Below, one piece after another: positions 33,635 through 41,329 of a stretch of 64,000 nucleotides of DNA (position 1 is its first letter; each line of letters begins with the position of its first letter). Position numbers and translations under genes: made by a program. Source of the stretch: Paenibacillus graminis (GTDB taxonomy: Bacteria; Bacillota; Bacilli; Paenibacillales; Paenibacillaceae); contig NZ_CP009287.1 of NCBI RefSeq assembly GCF_000758705.1, positions 62,001 to 126,000 of the forward strand. Direction: 5' to 3'. The notes under the pieces are model-generated. The model saw nothing but the letters and a program-made list of their open reading frames with translations, searched no databases and was not told the DNA's origin.

Positions 33635-34198
33635 TTACTCCTGTGGCTGGACATCATCGGCTAGAATAGCGTAAGTGCGGTGGTCCTGCCATTGTCCATT
33701 AATTTTAATAAAACGGCGGGCTATGCCCTCAGCCAGGAACCCGTTCTTCTCCAAGACCCGGCGGGAGCCGTGATTATGAAGCAGAATGGCGGCTTGCACT
33801 CTATGCAGGCCAAGGGAACGGAAGGCAAACTTCAGGATAAGGCCTACGGCTGCGCTTGTATATCCTTTTCCCTGCAGTGCGTAATCAATGAAATAGCCTA
33901 TATCCGCAAACTGTCCAACCCCACGTACTACATTAGAGATCGTGATCTGTCCAATCAGCATGCCATCAAGTAAAAATATACCGAACATGTACGCCCGGTC
34001 TTCCAGAGAGTCCTCTACACGCTGAGCAAGGAGCCGCTGCTGGCTCTCCCGTGTAAAGTAATCGTCGTCGCGCAGCGGTTCAAAGGGTTGATGGTGTTCT
34101 TTATTGCGCAGACGCAGCTGGAGGAGTACATCAGCATCCTGGATCTGCAGCAGAGAAATATAAATGCCATGTGATGTGTCATATAACTTGTGATTCAT
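33635..34198 (-). CDS. GNAT acetyltransferase, RimJ/RimL type
   Basis: A 187-residue N-acetyltransferase of the RimJ/RimL branch. GIFLLDGMLIGQITISNVVR and GQFADIGYFIDYALQGKGY give the central sheet and the acetyl-CoA loop (ALQGKGYTSAA), and LHRVQAAILLHNHGSRRVLEKNGF is the typical C-terminal block. Members acetylate ribosomal protein N-termini or small amines; the substrate here is unknown. It lies 10 bases after tadA on the minus strand, so the two are probably co-transcribed. Confidence 0.88.
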   Translation of the reverse strand: MNHKLYDTSHGIYISLLQIQDADVLLQLRLRNKEHHQPFEPLRDDDYFTRESQQRLLAQRVEDSLEDRAYMFGIFLLDGMLIGQITISNVVRGVGQFADIGYFIDYALQGKGYTSAAVGLILKFAFRSLGLHRVQAAILLHNHGSRRVLEKNGFLAEGIARRFIKINGQWQDHRTYAILADDVQPQE

Positions 34199-34208
34199 GG
34201 GATTCTCC

Positions 34209-34715
34209 TTACTTTGAAGATTTCTTGCGCAGCTGCCGGAAAAAAGTGGTCAACAGTTCAGCGCATTCCTGCTGCAGTATGCCCTGAATGACCTCAGTGC
34301 GGTGATTAAAGCGCGGCTCCTCCAGAAGATTCATGAGCGTACCTGCACAGCCGGCTTTGGGATCCGGGGTGCCGAATACGGTAAGCGGCACTCTGGACTG
34401 GACCATGGCTCCCGCACACATAGGGCAGGGCTCCAATGTAACATATAGGCAACAGTCCAGGAGGCGCCACGAACCAAGCAGTGCACTGGCTTCGCGAATC
34501 GCCACCATCTCTGCATGGGCGGTGGAATCCATCGTTGTCTCCCGCAGGTTATAGCCGCGGCCGATAATTTCCCCATCACGGACAACTACGGCTCCTATGG
34601 GAACCTCGCCTAAAGCTTCCGCTTTGCGGGCCTCCTCAATCGCTTTTTTCATCCAATATTCATGAACCGCCAATTCCTCAGAGGACAGTTCATTGTTTAT
34701 ACTATTCAAGCTCAT
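34209..34715 (-). CDS. tadA: tRNA-specific adenosine deaminase TadA
   Basis: TadA deaminates A34 of tRNA-Arg(ACG) to inosine. The zinc site is H67-A-E69 with C97-P-M-C100, and the deaminase fold is otherwise complete (GEVPIGAVVVRDGEIIG, TLEPCPMCAGAMV). The length of 168 residues is usual. GGGAAG precedes the ATG. In B. subtilis tadA lies between serS and dnaX; here it is on the opposite strand with a GNAT gene downstream. Its upstream region holds a LexA-like box and a DnaA-box cluster, which may influence its transcription. Confidence 0.95.
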   Translation of the reverse strand: MSLNSINNELSSEELAVHEYWMKKAIEEARKAEALGEVPIGAVVVRDGEIIGRGYNLRETTMDSTAHAEMVAIREASALLGSWRLLDCCLYVTLEPCPMCAGAMVQSRVPLTVFGTPDPKAGCAGTLMNLLEEPRFNHRTEVIQGILQQECAELLTTFFRQLRKKSSK

Positions 34716-34743
34716 CTTCCCTTCTACATACCCTCTTGTGCAA

Positions 34744-34757
34744 CGAACAAATATTCG
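34744..34757. promoter_or_regulatory. LexA (DinR)-like SOS box candidate
   Basis: CGAACAAATATTCG matches the Bacillus LexA consensus CGAAC-RNRY-GTTYG at all but one position (A for the first G of GTTYG). It lies 29 bases upstream of the tadA start and 12 bases from the first DnaA box. Confidence 0.4.
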
Positions 34758-34769
34758 TTCTTAACAAAT

Positions 34770-34896
34770 TGTGCATAACTCTGTGGATAAGGCTCGACTT
34801 ATACACAATATTGTGCACATCGCAATCTGATAAAATGTTTATATGTGCATAACCTGTGGATGGTTTCTTATCCATTGTAGAGAAAGTGTCTACACA
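34770..34896. promoter_or_regulatory. DnaA-box cluster between tadA and the sensor kinase gene
   Basis: Four 9-mers match TTATNCACA exactly: 34770-34778 (minus, TTATGCACA), 34782-34790 (minus, TTATCCACA, the perfect box), 34799-34807 (plus, TTATACACA) and 34844-34852 (minus, TTATGCACA). Weaker 7/9 sites are at 34812-34820, 34855-34863, 34868-34876 and 34888-34896. A chance match to TTATNCACA is expected about once in 32 kb counting both strands, so four within 83 bases is strong evidence of DnaA binding. No dnaA, dnaN or rpmH is near, so this is not the usual oriC. Confidence 0.85.
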
Positions 34897-34935
34897 ATTC
34901 AATATTTCCCGAAACATCAGCGAGAGTGAAATGTC

Positions 34936-34974
34936 TTTTCAAATGGGAAGGCAAAAGGTATGATATGTTTGAAT
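34936..34974 (+). promoter_or_regulatory. Promoter candidates for the sensor kinase
   Basis: Two readings overlap: a sigma-A form TTTTCA (34936-34941), 17 bp, TATGAT (34959-34964); and a SigH-like form GAAGGCAAA (34947-34955), 12 bp, TTTGAAT (34968-34974), which differs from the consensus at two positions. Either would be about 45-55 bases before the TTG start. Confidence 0.45.
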
Positions 34975-35017
34975 GCTCCGCTAGGATTTACCAGCGGATA
35001 AGAGGTGAAAATACAGC

Positions 35018-37333
35018 TTGTCCATAAAAACTAAGTTATCGGCAATCATTTTCGGATCGGTGCTCTTAATTCTGGCGCTTAATCTAACACTTAATCTTCA
35101 TGCCGCCCGGAGCAATCTTCGCAATGAAAGTGTGAAGAATATGAAGATGGCCGCCAGACAGATTGCCGTTTCGGTCGAGCAGAGCAGCTATAGCTCTAAT
35201 TATGTGCAGCATCAAATTGCCCAGAACCTCAGATTGACCGCTATTCTGGCTTCCAAAGAGCTTGATCCCGATATTAAAAATGTGAAGGATGCTCAACTGG
35301 TTGCGCTGGCCCATAAGCTGGGAGTGTCTAATATTTCGCTCCTGGTCAAGACTGAGGATGATGTGATTGTAGCCAGATCCTCAGATCCCGGTGAGATTGG
35401 TCTGTCTACCAAAGGTATGGGCTATTGGTATGTGGCATTTCTGGAGCTGTTTGCAGGTCAGGAGGTTTCCGTCGAGCAGGGGCAGAGCTTTGAGCATTTT
35501 TGGTCAGGCCCCTTTGAGTATTCTACCTCCAATCCGAAGTTTATCGAGAAGTGGGGATACTATTATGATCAAAAAAGCAATTACATTATAGATCCTTACA
35601 TTCGCAGCACCGCCGTAAGTGATTATGTCAAGATTATGAATCCCGATGAGATTGTCCGCCAGTCCAAGGAGGTTAACCCGGGTATTCTGGAGATCACAGG
35701 AATCAATCCCAAAACCTTTGGAGTATCCACAATGCTTCCGGATGGCAGTGATCCTACCAATCAGAAGCTGAGAAGCCGTGCTATTAAGTATGGTACGTAC
35801 ATTTATGGCAATGTGGAAGAGGACAAGACGGCTGTTATGGAAGCTCTTAGCGGCGGCATCCCTCTTACACTGGACACACAGGCGCTGGGTAAAAGAGTGC
35901 TGAAAACCTTTATTCCCATTACGCAGCCGGGAGTAGAGGATTACGTCATCAGTGTAGTCATGGATTATTCAGTTATTTCCTCTGTAATCAAAGAGCAGCT
36001 GATCAATAATGTGACTACATCGATAATCCTGCTGTTAGTTTTTTTTGCGGCGAGCTATATCCTTGCGGGTCTTGTTACCCGGCCGATTCAGCATATCCTG
36101 GCAAAAGTTAATGATGTGGCCCGAGGCAAATTCGAGCCTCCGCTTAAGGTGGATAGCCGTGATGAACTGGGACAACTGGCACACCGTATCAATGCCATGA
36201 CCTCCCATCTGCTGCAGCATACCAACCGGCTGGGGCAGACGCTGGAAGAGAACCGGGCTGTCAAGGAACGGCTGGAGTCAGTCATTAATGGCACTTCAGA
36301 TGCCATTCATACTATGGACATGGACGGACGGATTATCAGTACGAACCGGGCTTTCGAAGAATTGTATGGCTGGAGCGCGGACGATGTGTCGGATAAGACG
36401 CCATACCTGGTGCCTGCTACGGCGCAGAAGCAGGAGGAAACCAGACTGAGAGAGCTGAAGAACGGAGTGGTTCTGCCACCACTGGAGACGATCAGGCTGA
36501 AACGCGACGGTTCGCTCGTTGAAGTCAGCGTCAGCAGCTCGGTCATCCGTGACGAGGAGGGCAACCCGCAGTCTTTCGTCCATGTCTCGCGTGATATGAC
36601 AGAGCGAAACCGGATGGAGGAGCTGCTGAGACGCTCTGAGAAGCTGACGACGGTCGGCCAGCTTGCCGCCGGAGTTGCCCATGAGATCCGTAATCCGTTA
36701 ACCACCTTGAGGGGATTTCTGCAGCTTCAGCAGGAGAAGAAGATTCTGGTGCCGCTTCATATTGAACTTATGCTCTCGGAGCTGGAGCGGATCAATATGA
36801 TCGTGAGTGAATTTTTGATTTTGGCCAAGCCGCAGGCTGTGCATTTTCAGCTGAGGGACGTCCGGCTGATTTTGGGTGATGTGATCTCACTTCTGGACAG
36901 CCAGGCGCATCTGTTCGGCATTGAATTCGAGGCCCGGTTTTCCCAGCAGCCGGCAACGGTCCACTGTGAAGAAAACCAGCTGAAGCAGGTGTTTATCAAC
37001 ATTGTCAAAAATGCAATTGAGGCCATGCCTGACGGAGGTACAATCATACTGGAGCAACAAATCATTGACGGTACCGTAGTGATTGTCATCTCTGACGAGG
37101 GTGAGGGGGTTCCTGAGGAAATGCTGCCCAAGTTAGGGGAGCCGTTCTTTACCAACAAGGAGACGGGAACGGGCCTTGGGCTGATGGTCAGCCAGCGGAT
37201 TATCCAATCCCACAAGGGGAGCCTGGAAATACACAGTGAATACGGGAGCGGTGCTCAGGTTACCATTAAACTGCCCGAAGCCGGAGAGCATACTCCCGGG
37301 CAGGCTATGAACGAAGAACGGAGTGAAGATTGA
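35018..37333 (+). CDS. Membrane sensor histidine kinase with Cache-like, HAMP and PAS domains (orphan)
   Basis: A 771-residue kinase. A membrane segment at about 8-28 and another at 333-352 flank an extracytoplasmic sensor region. HAMP (RPIQHILAKVNDVARGKFEP) and a PAS domain (about 415-525, DMDGRIISTNRAFEELYGWS) follow. The HisKA phosphoacceptor is H555 in GVAHEIRNPLTTLRG. The ATPase has NIVKNAIEAMPDGG, SDEGEGVPEE, FFTNKETGTGLGL. The layout resembles the sporulation kinases KinB-KinE, and no response regulator is adjacent, which fits a phosphorelay kinase acting on Spo0F. The TTG start has AGAGGTG upstream. The sensed signal is unknown. Confidence 0.88.
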   Translation: MSIKTKLSAIIFGSVLLILALNLTLNLHAARSNLRNESVKNMKMAARQIAVSVEQSSYSSNYVQHQIAQNLRLTAILASKELDPDIKNVKDAQLVALAHKLGVSNISLLVKTEDDVIVARSSDPGEIGLSTKGMGYWYVAFLELFAGQEVSVEQGQSFEHFWSGPFEYSTSNPKFIEKWGYYYDQKSNYIIDPYIRSTAVSDYVKIMNPDEIVRQSKEVNPGILEITGINPKTFGVSTMLPDGSDPTNQKLRSRAIKYGTYIYGNVEEDKTAVMEALSGGIPLTLDTQALGKRVLKTFIPITQPGVEDYVISVVMDYSVISSVIKEQLINNVTTSIILLLVFFAASYILAGLVTRPIQHILAKVNDVARGKFEPPLKVDSRDELGQLAHRINAMTSHLLQHTNRLGQTLEENRAVKERLESVINGTSDAIHTMDMDGRIISTNRAFEELYGWSADDVSDKTPYLVPATAQKQEETRLRELKNGVVLPPLETIRLKRDGSLVEVSVSSSVIRDEEGNPQSFVHVSRDMTERNRMEELLRRSEKLTTVGQLAAGVAHEIRNPLTTLRGFLQLQQEKKILVPLHIELMLSELERINMIVSEFLILAKPQAVHFQLRDVRLILGDVISLLDSQAHLFGIEFEARFSQQPATVHCEENQLKQVFINIVKNAIEAMPDGGTIILEQQIIDGTVVIVISDEGEGVPEEMLPKLGEPFFTNKETGTGLGLMVSQRIIQSHKGSLEIHSEYGSGAQVTIKLPEAGEHTPGQAMNEERSED

Positions 37334-37334
37334 A

Positions 37335-38036
37335 GTGAGAATTAATAAATTCATCAGTGAGACAGGATTCTGCTCACGGCGTGAAGCAGACAAGCTGGTG
37401 GAAGGCGGCAGAGTCACCATCAACGGAGAGCGTGCTGTGCTTGGCAGCCAGGCTGAGCCGGGAGATGATGTGCGCATAGACGGTAAACCCCTAGAAACAG
37501 GCAGTAAGGTCGTCTACATCGCGTTGAATAAGCCAGTGGGTATTACTTCTACGACAGAAGCACATATTCAGGGGAATATTGTTGATTTTGTCGGACATCA
37601 TGAGCGGATATTCCCCATAGGCAGACTTGATAAAGATTCCGAAGGGTTAATCCTGCTGACCAATGATGGAGATATCGTCAACAAGATATTAAGGGCTGAA
37701 GGCAAGCATGAGAAGGAATATATCGTTACTGTGGACCGTCCGGTTACTCCATCCTTTATCACGGGGATGTCCAGCGGGGTCAAGATACTGGGCAGCCGTA
37801 CGCTTCCCTGTCAAGTGACGCGGATCAGTGAGCGGGTGTTCCGGATTATTCTGACGGAAGGCAAAAACCGGCAGATCCGCCGGATGTGCGCTGCTTTTGG
37901 TTATGAGGTCCGGCGGCTGCAGCGCATCAGGGTGATGAATATCCACCTGGGTTCCCTGCAGACCGGGGAATGGCGTGAGCTGACTGCCCAAGAGAAGGTG
38001 GAGCTGGGAGCTATGCTTAATTATCAGCTGCAATAA
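37335..38036 (+). CDS. rluF: 23S rRNA pseudouridine synthase, RluF/RsuA family
   Basis: This RsuA/RluB/E/F-type pseudouridine synthase begins with an S4 RNA-binding domain (INKFISETGFCSRREADKLV, then GRVTINGERA). The catalytic Asp is in GRLDKDSEGLILLTNDG near residue 100, and EGKNRQIRRMCAAFGYEV follows. The sequence is closest in style to RluF, which modifies 23S U2604. The start is ambiguous: GTG 37335 (MRINKFIS, SD GGAGTG at 9 bases) is preferred over GTG 37323; both are near the kinase stop at 37333, so translation may be coupled to the kinase. Confidence 0.87.
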   Translation: MRINKFISETGFCSRREADKLVEGGRVTINGERAVLGSQAEPGDDVRIDGKPLETGSKVVYIALNKPVGITSTTEAHIQGNIVDFVGHHERIFPIGRLDKDSEGLILLTNDGDIVNKILRAEGKHEKEYIVTVDRPVTPSFITGMSSGVKILGSRTLPCQVTRISERVFRIILTEGKNRQIRRMCAAFGYEVRRLQRIRVMNIHLGSLQTGEWRELTAQEKVELGAMLNYQLQ

Positions 38037-38069
38037 CGGCATCAACGCATACTATAGGCTAAACGTAGA

Positions 38070-38118
38070 AAGAGCTGTTCTGAAGGTCGATTTAGACCCT
38101 TCAGAGCAGCTCTTTATT
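38070..38118. terminator. Bidirectional terminator between rluF and motB
   Basis: A 17-bp perfect stem (38070-38086 with 38098-38114) contains AAGAGCTGTTCTGAAGG and its complement, with A/T flanks for both directions. Confidence 0.9.
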
Positions 38119-38135
38119 AGAGTTTTACGTGAATC

Positions 38136-38948
38136 TTAATTGCTAGGTGTAACTGGCGTAGTTTGGGTTACGTCCTGATATTTGCGAAGGATGGAGACTT
38201 CCACACGCCGGTTTTTCGCGCGTCCGGCAGCCGTATCATTATCCGCGATCGGGTGATATTCCCCATAGCCGATAGGGCTGAACTTAACCGGGTCAAGATA
38301 GGGGTTCAGCAGCAGAATTTTCATAAATTGCAGCGCACGGGCTACACTGAGGTCCCAGTTGGATGGGTACTCGCTATTGGAGATTGGGATATTATCCGTG
38401 TGGCCCTCTACCAGTACTTCATAATTCGGAAATTGCTGCAGCATAGTGGAAATGGATTTGGCCAGCTGCCGGGATTCATCCTTAACTACAGCCTGCCCGG
38501 AGGAGAACAAGGCGTTGTCACTTATGGTGATTGTCAGCTGGGATTGATTCAGCTTGGTGCTGAGCAAATCGGTCAGACCGTTGTTCTTGATGTACTGGTC
38601 AAATTGTTTCTTCAGCTTCTCAAGCTCCTCCTGTTCCTTCTTACGAAGCTTGGCGATATCTGCGGTACCCGTATTAGGAGCAACGACATTGTTCATTTTA
38701 TCGGCTTTGCCCTGATCGAGCTGAGTACTTGTAGGAGCATCAGACCGGTATTCCATCACTCCAGACCCGCCATTCAGTGCCGAACTGAAGGCCTGTGCCA
38801 TTTCTTCAAATTTTTTGGCATCCGTTGCACTCATAGCATACATAACGAGGAACAGAGCGACCAGCAGCGTCATTAAGTCAGAATAGGGCAGCAGCCAGGA
38901 TTCGTCAGCATGCTCTTCGTGCTCCTCATGTCTAGTCTTTTTGCTCAC
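38136..38948 (-). CDS. motB: Flagellar motor protein MotB
   Basis: MotB is the peptidoglycan-anchored half of the flagellar stator. The single membrane segment follows WLLPYSDLMTLLVALFLVMY, with the proton-path Asp at D24 (PYSD). A plug/linker with charged helices leads to the OmpA-like domain at about 140-260 (VLVEGHTDNIPISN, NWDLSVARALQ, YGEYHPIADN). The length of 270 residues is normal. The GTG start overlaps the end of motA by 17 bases. Proton or sodium use cannot be decided safely from the segment alone. Confidence 0.95.
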   Translation of the reverse strand: MSKKTRHEEHEEHADESWLLPYSDLMTLLVALFLVMYAMSATDAKKFEEMAQAFSSALNGGSGVMEYRSDAPTSTQLDQGKADKMNNVVAPNTGTADIAKLRKKEQEELEKLKKQFDQYIKNNGLTDLLSTKLNQSQLTITISDNALFSSGQAVVKDESRQLAKSISTMLQQFPNYEVLVEGHTDNIPISNSEYPSNWDLSVARALQFMKILLLNPYLDPVKFSPIGYGEYHPIADNDTAAGRAKNRRVEVSILRKYQDVTQTTPVTPSN

Positions 38949-39732
38949 TGGAAGCCCCCTCCTTGTTACTCAGCTTCGCACGTTCCACTGGAGTGAGGAA
39001 GACAGAGAGCTTCTGGTTGATGGCGATTGTGGACACCCCGGACTGAATGGACAGGAGCCCTTCTACCATCATCAGCCTAACCTCAATTTCCCGCTTGGAC
39101 AGCCGCTTCAGCTTGTTCGAAATAGGATGCCAGAGCACGTAACCTGTAAAGATACCGACCAGTGTAGCGATGAAGGCCGCACCGATGGCGTGAGCCAGTT
39201 TTTCCATGGCACTCATATCTGACAGTGCAGCAATCAGCCCGATAACGGCCCCGAGTACCCCCAGCGTCGGAGCGTACATGCCGGCCTGGGAGAAGATAAG
39301 CGCTCCGGCCTTATGTCTATCTTCAGTTGCATGGATATCTTCCATTAACACATCACGGACAAATTCCTGATCGTTGCCGTCAATAATCATCCGCATGCCG
39401 TTCCGGAGAAAGTTGTCTTCAATTTCATCGACCTTGGATTCCAGGGCAAGCAGACCTTCGCGGCGGGTAATGGAAGCCCACTCCATGAACATGGTAATGA
39501 GTTCTGATTTGCTGACCATTTTTTTCTTTACAAATATTAACTTGAACAATGAGGGGATTTTCTTGACTTCCGAGAACGGGAAAGCCATGAATATAGATGC
39601 TGCTGTACCCAGGAGGATAATTACATAAGCGGCAGGAGCATTTAAGGCATGCAGTGGAGCACCCTTAAGATACATCCCCCATACTATTGTAACCAGACCA
39701 AAAATCAAACCGATTATTGTTGAAATTTCCAT
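38932..39732 (-). CDS. motA: Flagellar motor protein MotA
   Basis: MotA forms the ion channel with MotB and contacts FliG. Four membrane segments are seen: about 3-20 (TIIGLIFGLVTIVWGMYL), 32-52, 150-172 (PTLGVLGAVIGLIAAL) and 184-205 (IGAAFIATLVGIFTGYVLW). The cytoplasmic loop carries the charged residues typical for FliG contact, and ISNKLKRLSKREIEVRLMMVEGLLSIQ is the C-terminal family block. The length of 266 residues is normal. A SigD-type -10 candidate (GTCGATAA on the minus strand, 39838-39845) lies upstream, but a convincing TAAA -35 is missing. Confidence 0.95.
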   Translation of the reverse strand: MEISTIIGLIFGLVTIVWGMYLKGAPLHALNAPAAYVIILLGTAASIFMAFPFSEVKKIPSLFKLIFVKKKMVSKSELITMFMEWASITRREGLLALESKVDEIEDNFLRNGMRMIIDGNDQEFVRDVLMEDIHATEDRHKAGALIFSQAGMYAPTLGVLGAVIGLIAALSDMSAMEKLAHAIGAAFIATLVGIFTGYVLWHPISNKLKRLSKREIEVRLMMVEGLLSIQSGVSTIAINQKLSVFLTPVERAKLSNKEGASSEQKD

Positions 39733-39837
39733 TTATGCACCTCGTCCATGAGAATTAAGAAATGGCCTGACTGTACCGCATGTATCATCCATGAACAGCG
39801 GTGGGACATCTGCCTGACCAATCACGTATATTCTTAT

Positions 39838-39845
39838 TTATCGAC
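39838..39845 (-). promoter_or_regulatory. SigD-type -10 candidate for motAB
   Basis: GTCGATAA on the minus strand matches the flagellar sigma-D -10 (GCCGATAA) at 7 of 8 positions, 106 bases before motA. No good -35 at the expected distance. Confidence 0.3.
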
Positions 39846-39924
39846 AGCATTCCCTTTTTTGTGAAGTCATTTTTTCGGCTATAATGAGTAGGGTAGGATA
39901 TTATTCATCTGTGGAGAAAACGGA

Positions 39925-40227
39925 GTGATTGATGTGGGTGTGAAGCACGGCAGGGATTACAGTGAAATTCTGAGTGAGCTGACGGAAGCGGTAGGAAGAA
40001 TTTCCGACGGGTATGTTTTTTTTGAAATGGAGCCCGAGGAGTGGCAGGGGCTGCCTCAGGAGTCGAAGCTGGAAGTCTGGGAAGCACTTGCTGAAGATCT
40101 GTTCTATGCCCTGGGCAATGAGCCGGTTATTGAGGTGGGCAGTGGAGTTGTGATCTATGACAAGGAGACACACCGGATTAATATTTTGCTTGGCGAAGAG
40201 GATCTGGCTTCAGTCCTTCTGGTCTAG
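39925..40227 (+). CDS. Hypothetical acidic protein, 100 residues
   Basis: A small acidic soluble protein with no signal peptide or known motif. The C-terminal half looks like a beta hairpin (VIEVGSGVVIYDKETHRINIL). Two GTG starts are possible (39925 and 39934), each with a GGAG at about 8 bases. It is transcribed divergently from motAB and followed by a terminator-like hairpin at 40352-40391. I do not recognise a family. The codon pattern and the SD support a real gene, but the function is unknown. Confidence 0.65.
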   Translation: MIDVGVKHGRDYSEILSELTEAVGRISDGYVFFEMEPEEWQGLPQESKLEVWEALAEDLFYALGNEPVIEVGSGVVIYDKETHRINILLGEEDLASVLLV

Positions 40228-40351
40228 GGGACAGGCAGCTGCGGGAGGGCGGTTTGCCCGCAGCCTGCGCAACATGGTAAAATTGATGGAGCCGAGTACT
40301 ATTTGCTGGGATTTGTGAATACATTAAACCAAAAAAAACCTCATCCTGGCG

Positions 40352-40391
40352 CATCCCTTGGACTTTTATATAAGCTGAGGGATGTTTTGTT
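40352..40391 (+). terminator. Terminator upstream of the pterin dehydratase gene
   Basis: CATCCCT pairs with AGGGATG across a 19-base loop, followed by TTTTGTTT. The 230 bases between 40228 and 40460 hold nothing else I can name. Confidence 0.65.
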
Positions 40392-40460
40392 TCAAGCATT
40401 AACGCTACTGGTAAAAGAGTGCAGGGCTTTTGCTGTTAATTTAGTAAGGGAGGAAGAACA

Positions 40461-40748
40461 TTGCAATTTATGGAAGAGGAGCTGCGGGAGCAGGTGAGCA
40501 AGCTGGAAGGATGGAAACTGGAGCAGGATACTCTGGTGCGCAAATACATGTTCAATGAATATATGAAGGGGATTGCTTTTGTGGACGAGGTGGCGGCTAT
40601 ATCGGAAGCATTCGAGCATCATCCGCATATTACAGTTGATTATAAAACGGTCTTCCTTCGCCTGTCTGCGGCAGAGGAGGAGGGGCTTACCGCACTTGAT
40701 ATCCGGCAGGCTCATGAATTTAACGAAGCCTTTGAGAAGAACCGTTAA
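40461..40748 (+). CDS. Pterin-4a-carbinolamine dehydratase-like protein
   Basis: A 95-residue protein of the DCoH/PCD fold, whose enzymes dehydrate 4a-hydroxytetrahydrobiopterin. FEHHPHITVDYKTVFLRLSA aligns with the family core: the first two active-site histidines are present (HHP), and EEGLTALD fits the region after the third. That third residue, His in the usual ST-H-E segment (H79 in the human enzyme), is Ala here (SAAEEEGL), so full catalytic activity is doubtful. No aromatic amino acid hydroxylase is in the window. The TTG start at 40461 is preceded by GGGAGGA. A bidirectional terminator follows. Confidence 0.85.
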   Translation: MQFMEEELREQVSKLEGWKLEQDTLVRKYMFNEYMKGIAFVDEVAAISEAFEHHPHITVDYKTVFLRLSAAEEEGLTALDIRQAHEFNEAFEKNR

Positions 40749-40800
40749 CCAGCCCCGATCGAACTGGTCCGAATGAGAGTTCATCATAACCCTTATATAA

Positions 40801-40848
40801 AAAAATGCCCTGCCTAGGATTAACATCATCCTTGCAAGGGCATTTTGT
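40801..40848. terminator. Bidirectional terminator between PCD and cytochrome genes
   Basis: AAAATGCCCT pairs with AGGGCATTTT, with A-rich and T-rich flanks. Confidence 0.85.
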
Positions 40849-40877
40849 GCTCTTTCTTCTGTGAAGCGTAAGTAAAG

Positions 40878-41240
40878 CTACTTTTTCTCTGCGAGCCACA
40901 TGGCTACATTAGCGATCTCCTCCGGGGCCAGCTTATCCTTGAAGGATGGCATTTGTCCGCGGCCTTTAGTCACAATGGTGAAGATCTCCCCGACATCATG
41001 CTTGCCGCCTTCCTGCTGCAGGCTGGGTCCTACACCACCCTGGAGCTGATCCCCATGGCAGGTAATGCAATTAGCCTTCACTATGGCCTCCGCACCCGCA
41101 GCATCCAGCTGTACTTCCGGCATGGTTGGCTTGTTCTCCTCAGCGACTTCGGCTTTGCCCGGCAAAGTAAACATTAAGACTACCGCAAAGGCACAGGCGG
41201 CAAAAAATAAACCGCTCATGATCCATTTCTGCATCTGCAT
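40878..41240 (-). CDS. Membrane-anchored c-type cytochrome (c-550/551 type)
   Basis: A 120-residue protein with one N-terminal membrane anchor (about residues 6-26) and a small class I cytochrome c domain. Heme is bound by C58-I-T-C61-H (KANCITCHGDQ), and the distal Met ligand is in GRGQMPSFKDKL. It resembles CccA/CccB of B. subtilis, small carriers that pass electrons to a terminal oxidase on the outer face of the membrane. The protein is monocistronic and converges on the PCD gene. A start at M3 would also fit. Confidence 0.9.
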   Translation of the reverse strand: MQMQKWIMSGLFFAACAFAVVLMFTLPGKAEVAEENKPTMPEVQLDAAGAEAIVKANCITCHGDQLQGGVGPSLQQEGGKHDVGEIFTIVTKGRGQMPSFKDKLAPEEIANVAMWLAEKK

Positions 41241-41329
41241 CCGTCCCCTCCATGTAAGCTGCTTTCTACATTATACAAGAAGGTAAAGCGTTATCATAGC
41301 TTTTGTAACAAATAATTGACTGATTTGTG

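Noticed and set aside
34770..34896. DnaA boxes as the chromosomal origin oriC
   Set aside because: No dnaA, dnaN, recF, rpmH or gyr genes are near, and no long AT-rich unwinding repeat is seen; a secondary cluster is more likely.
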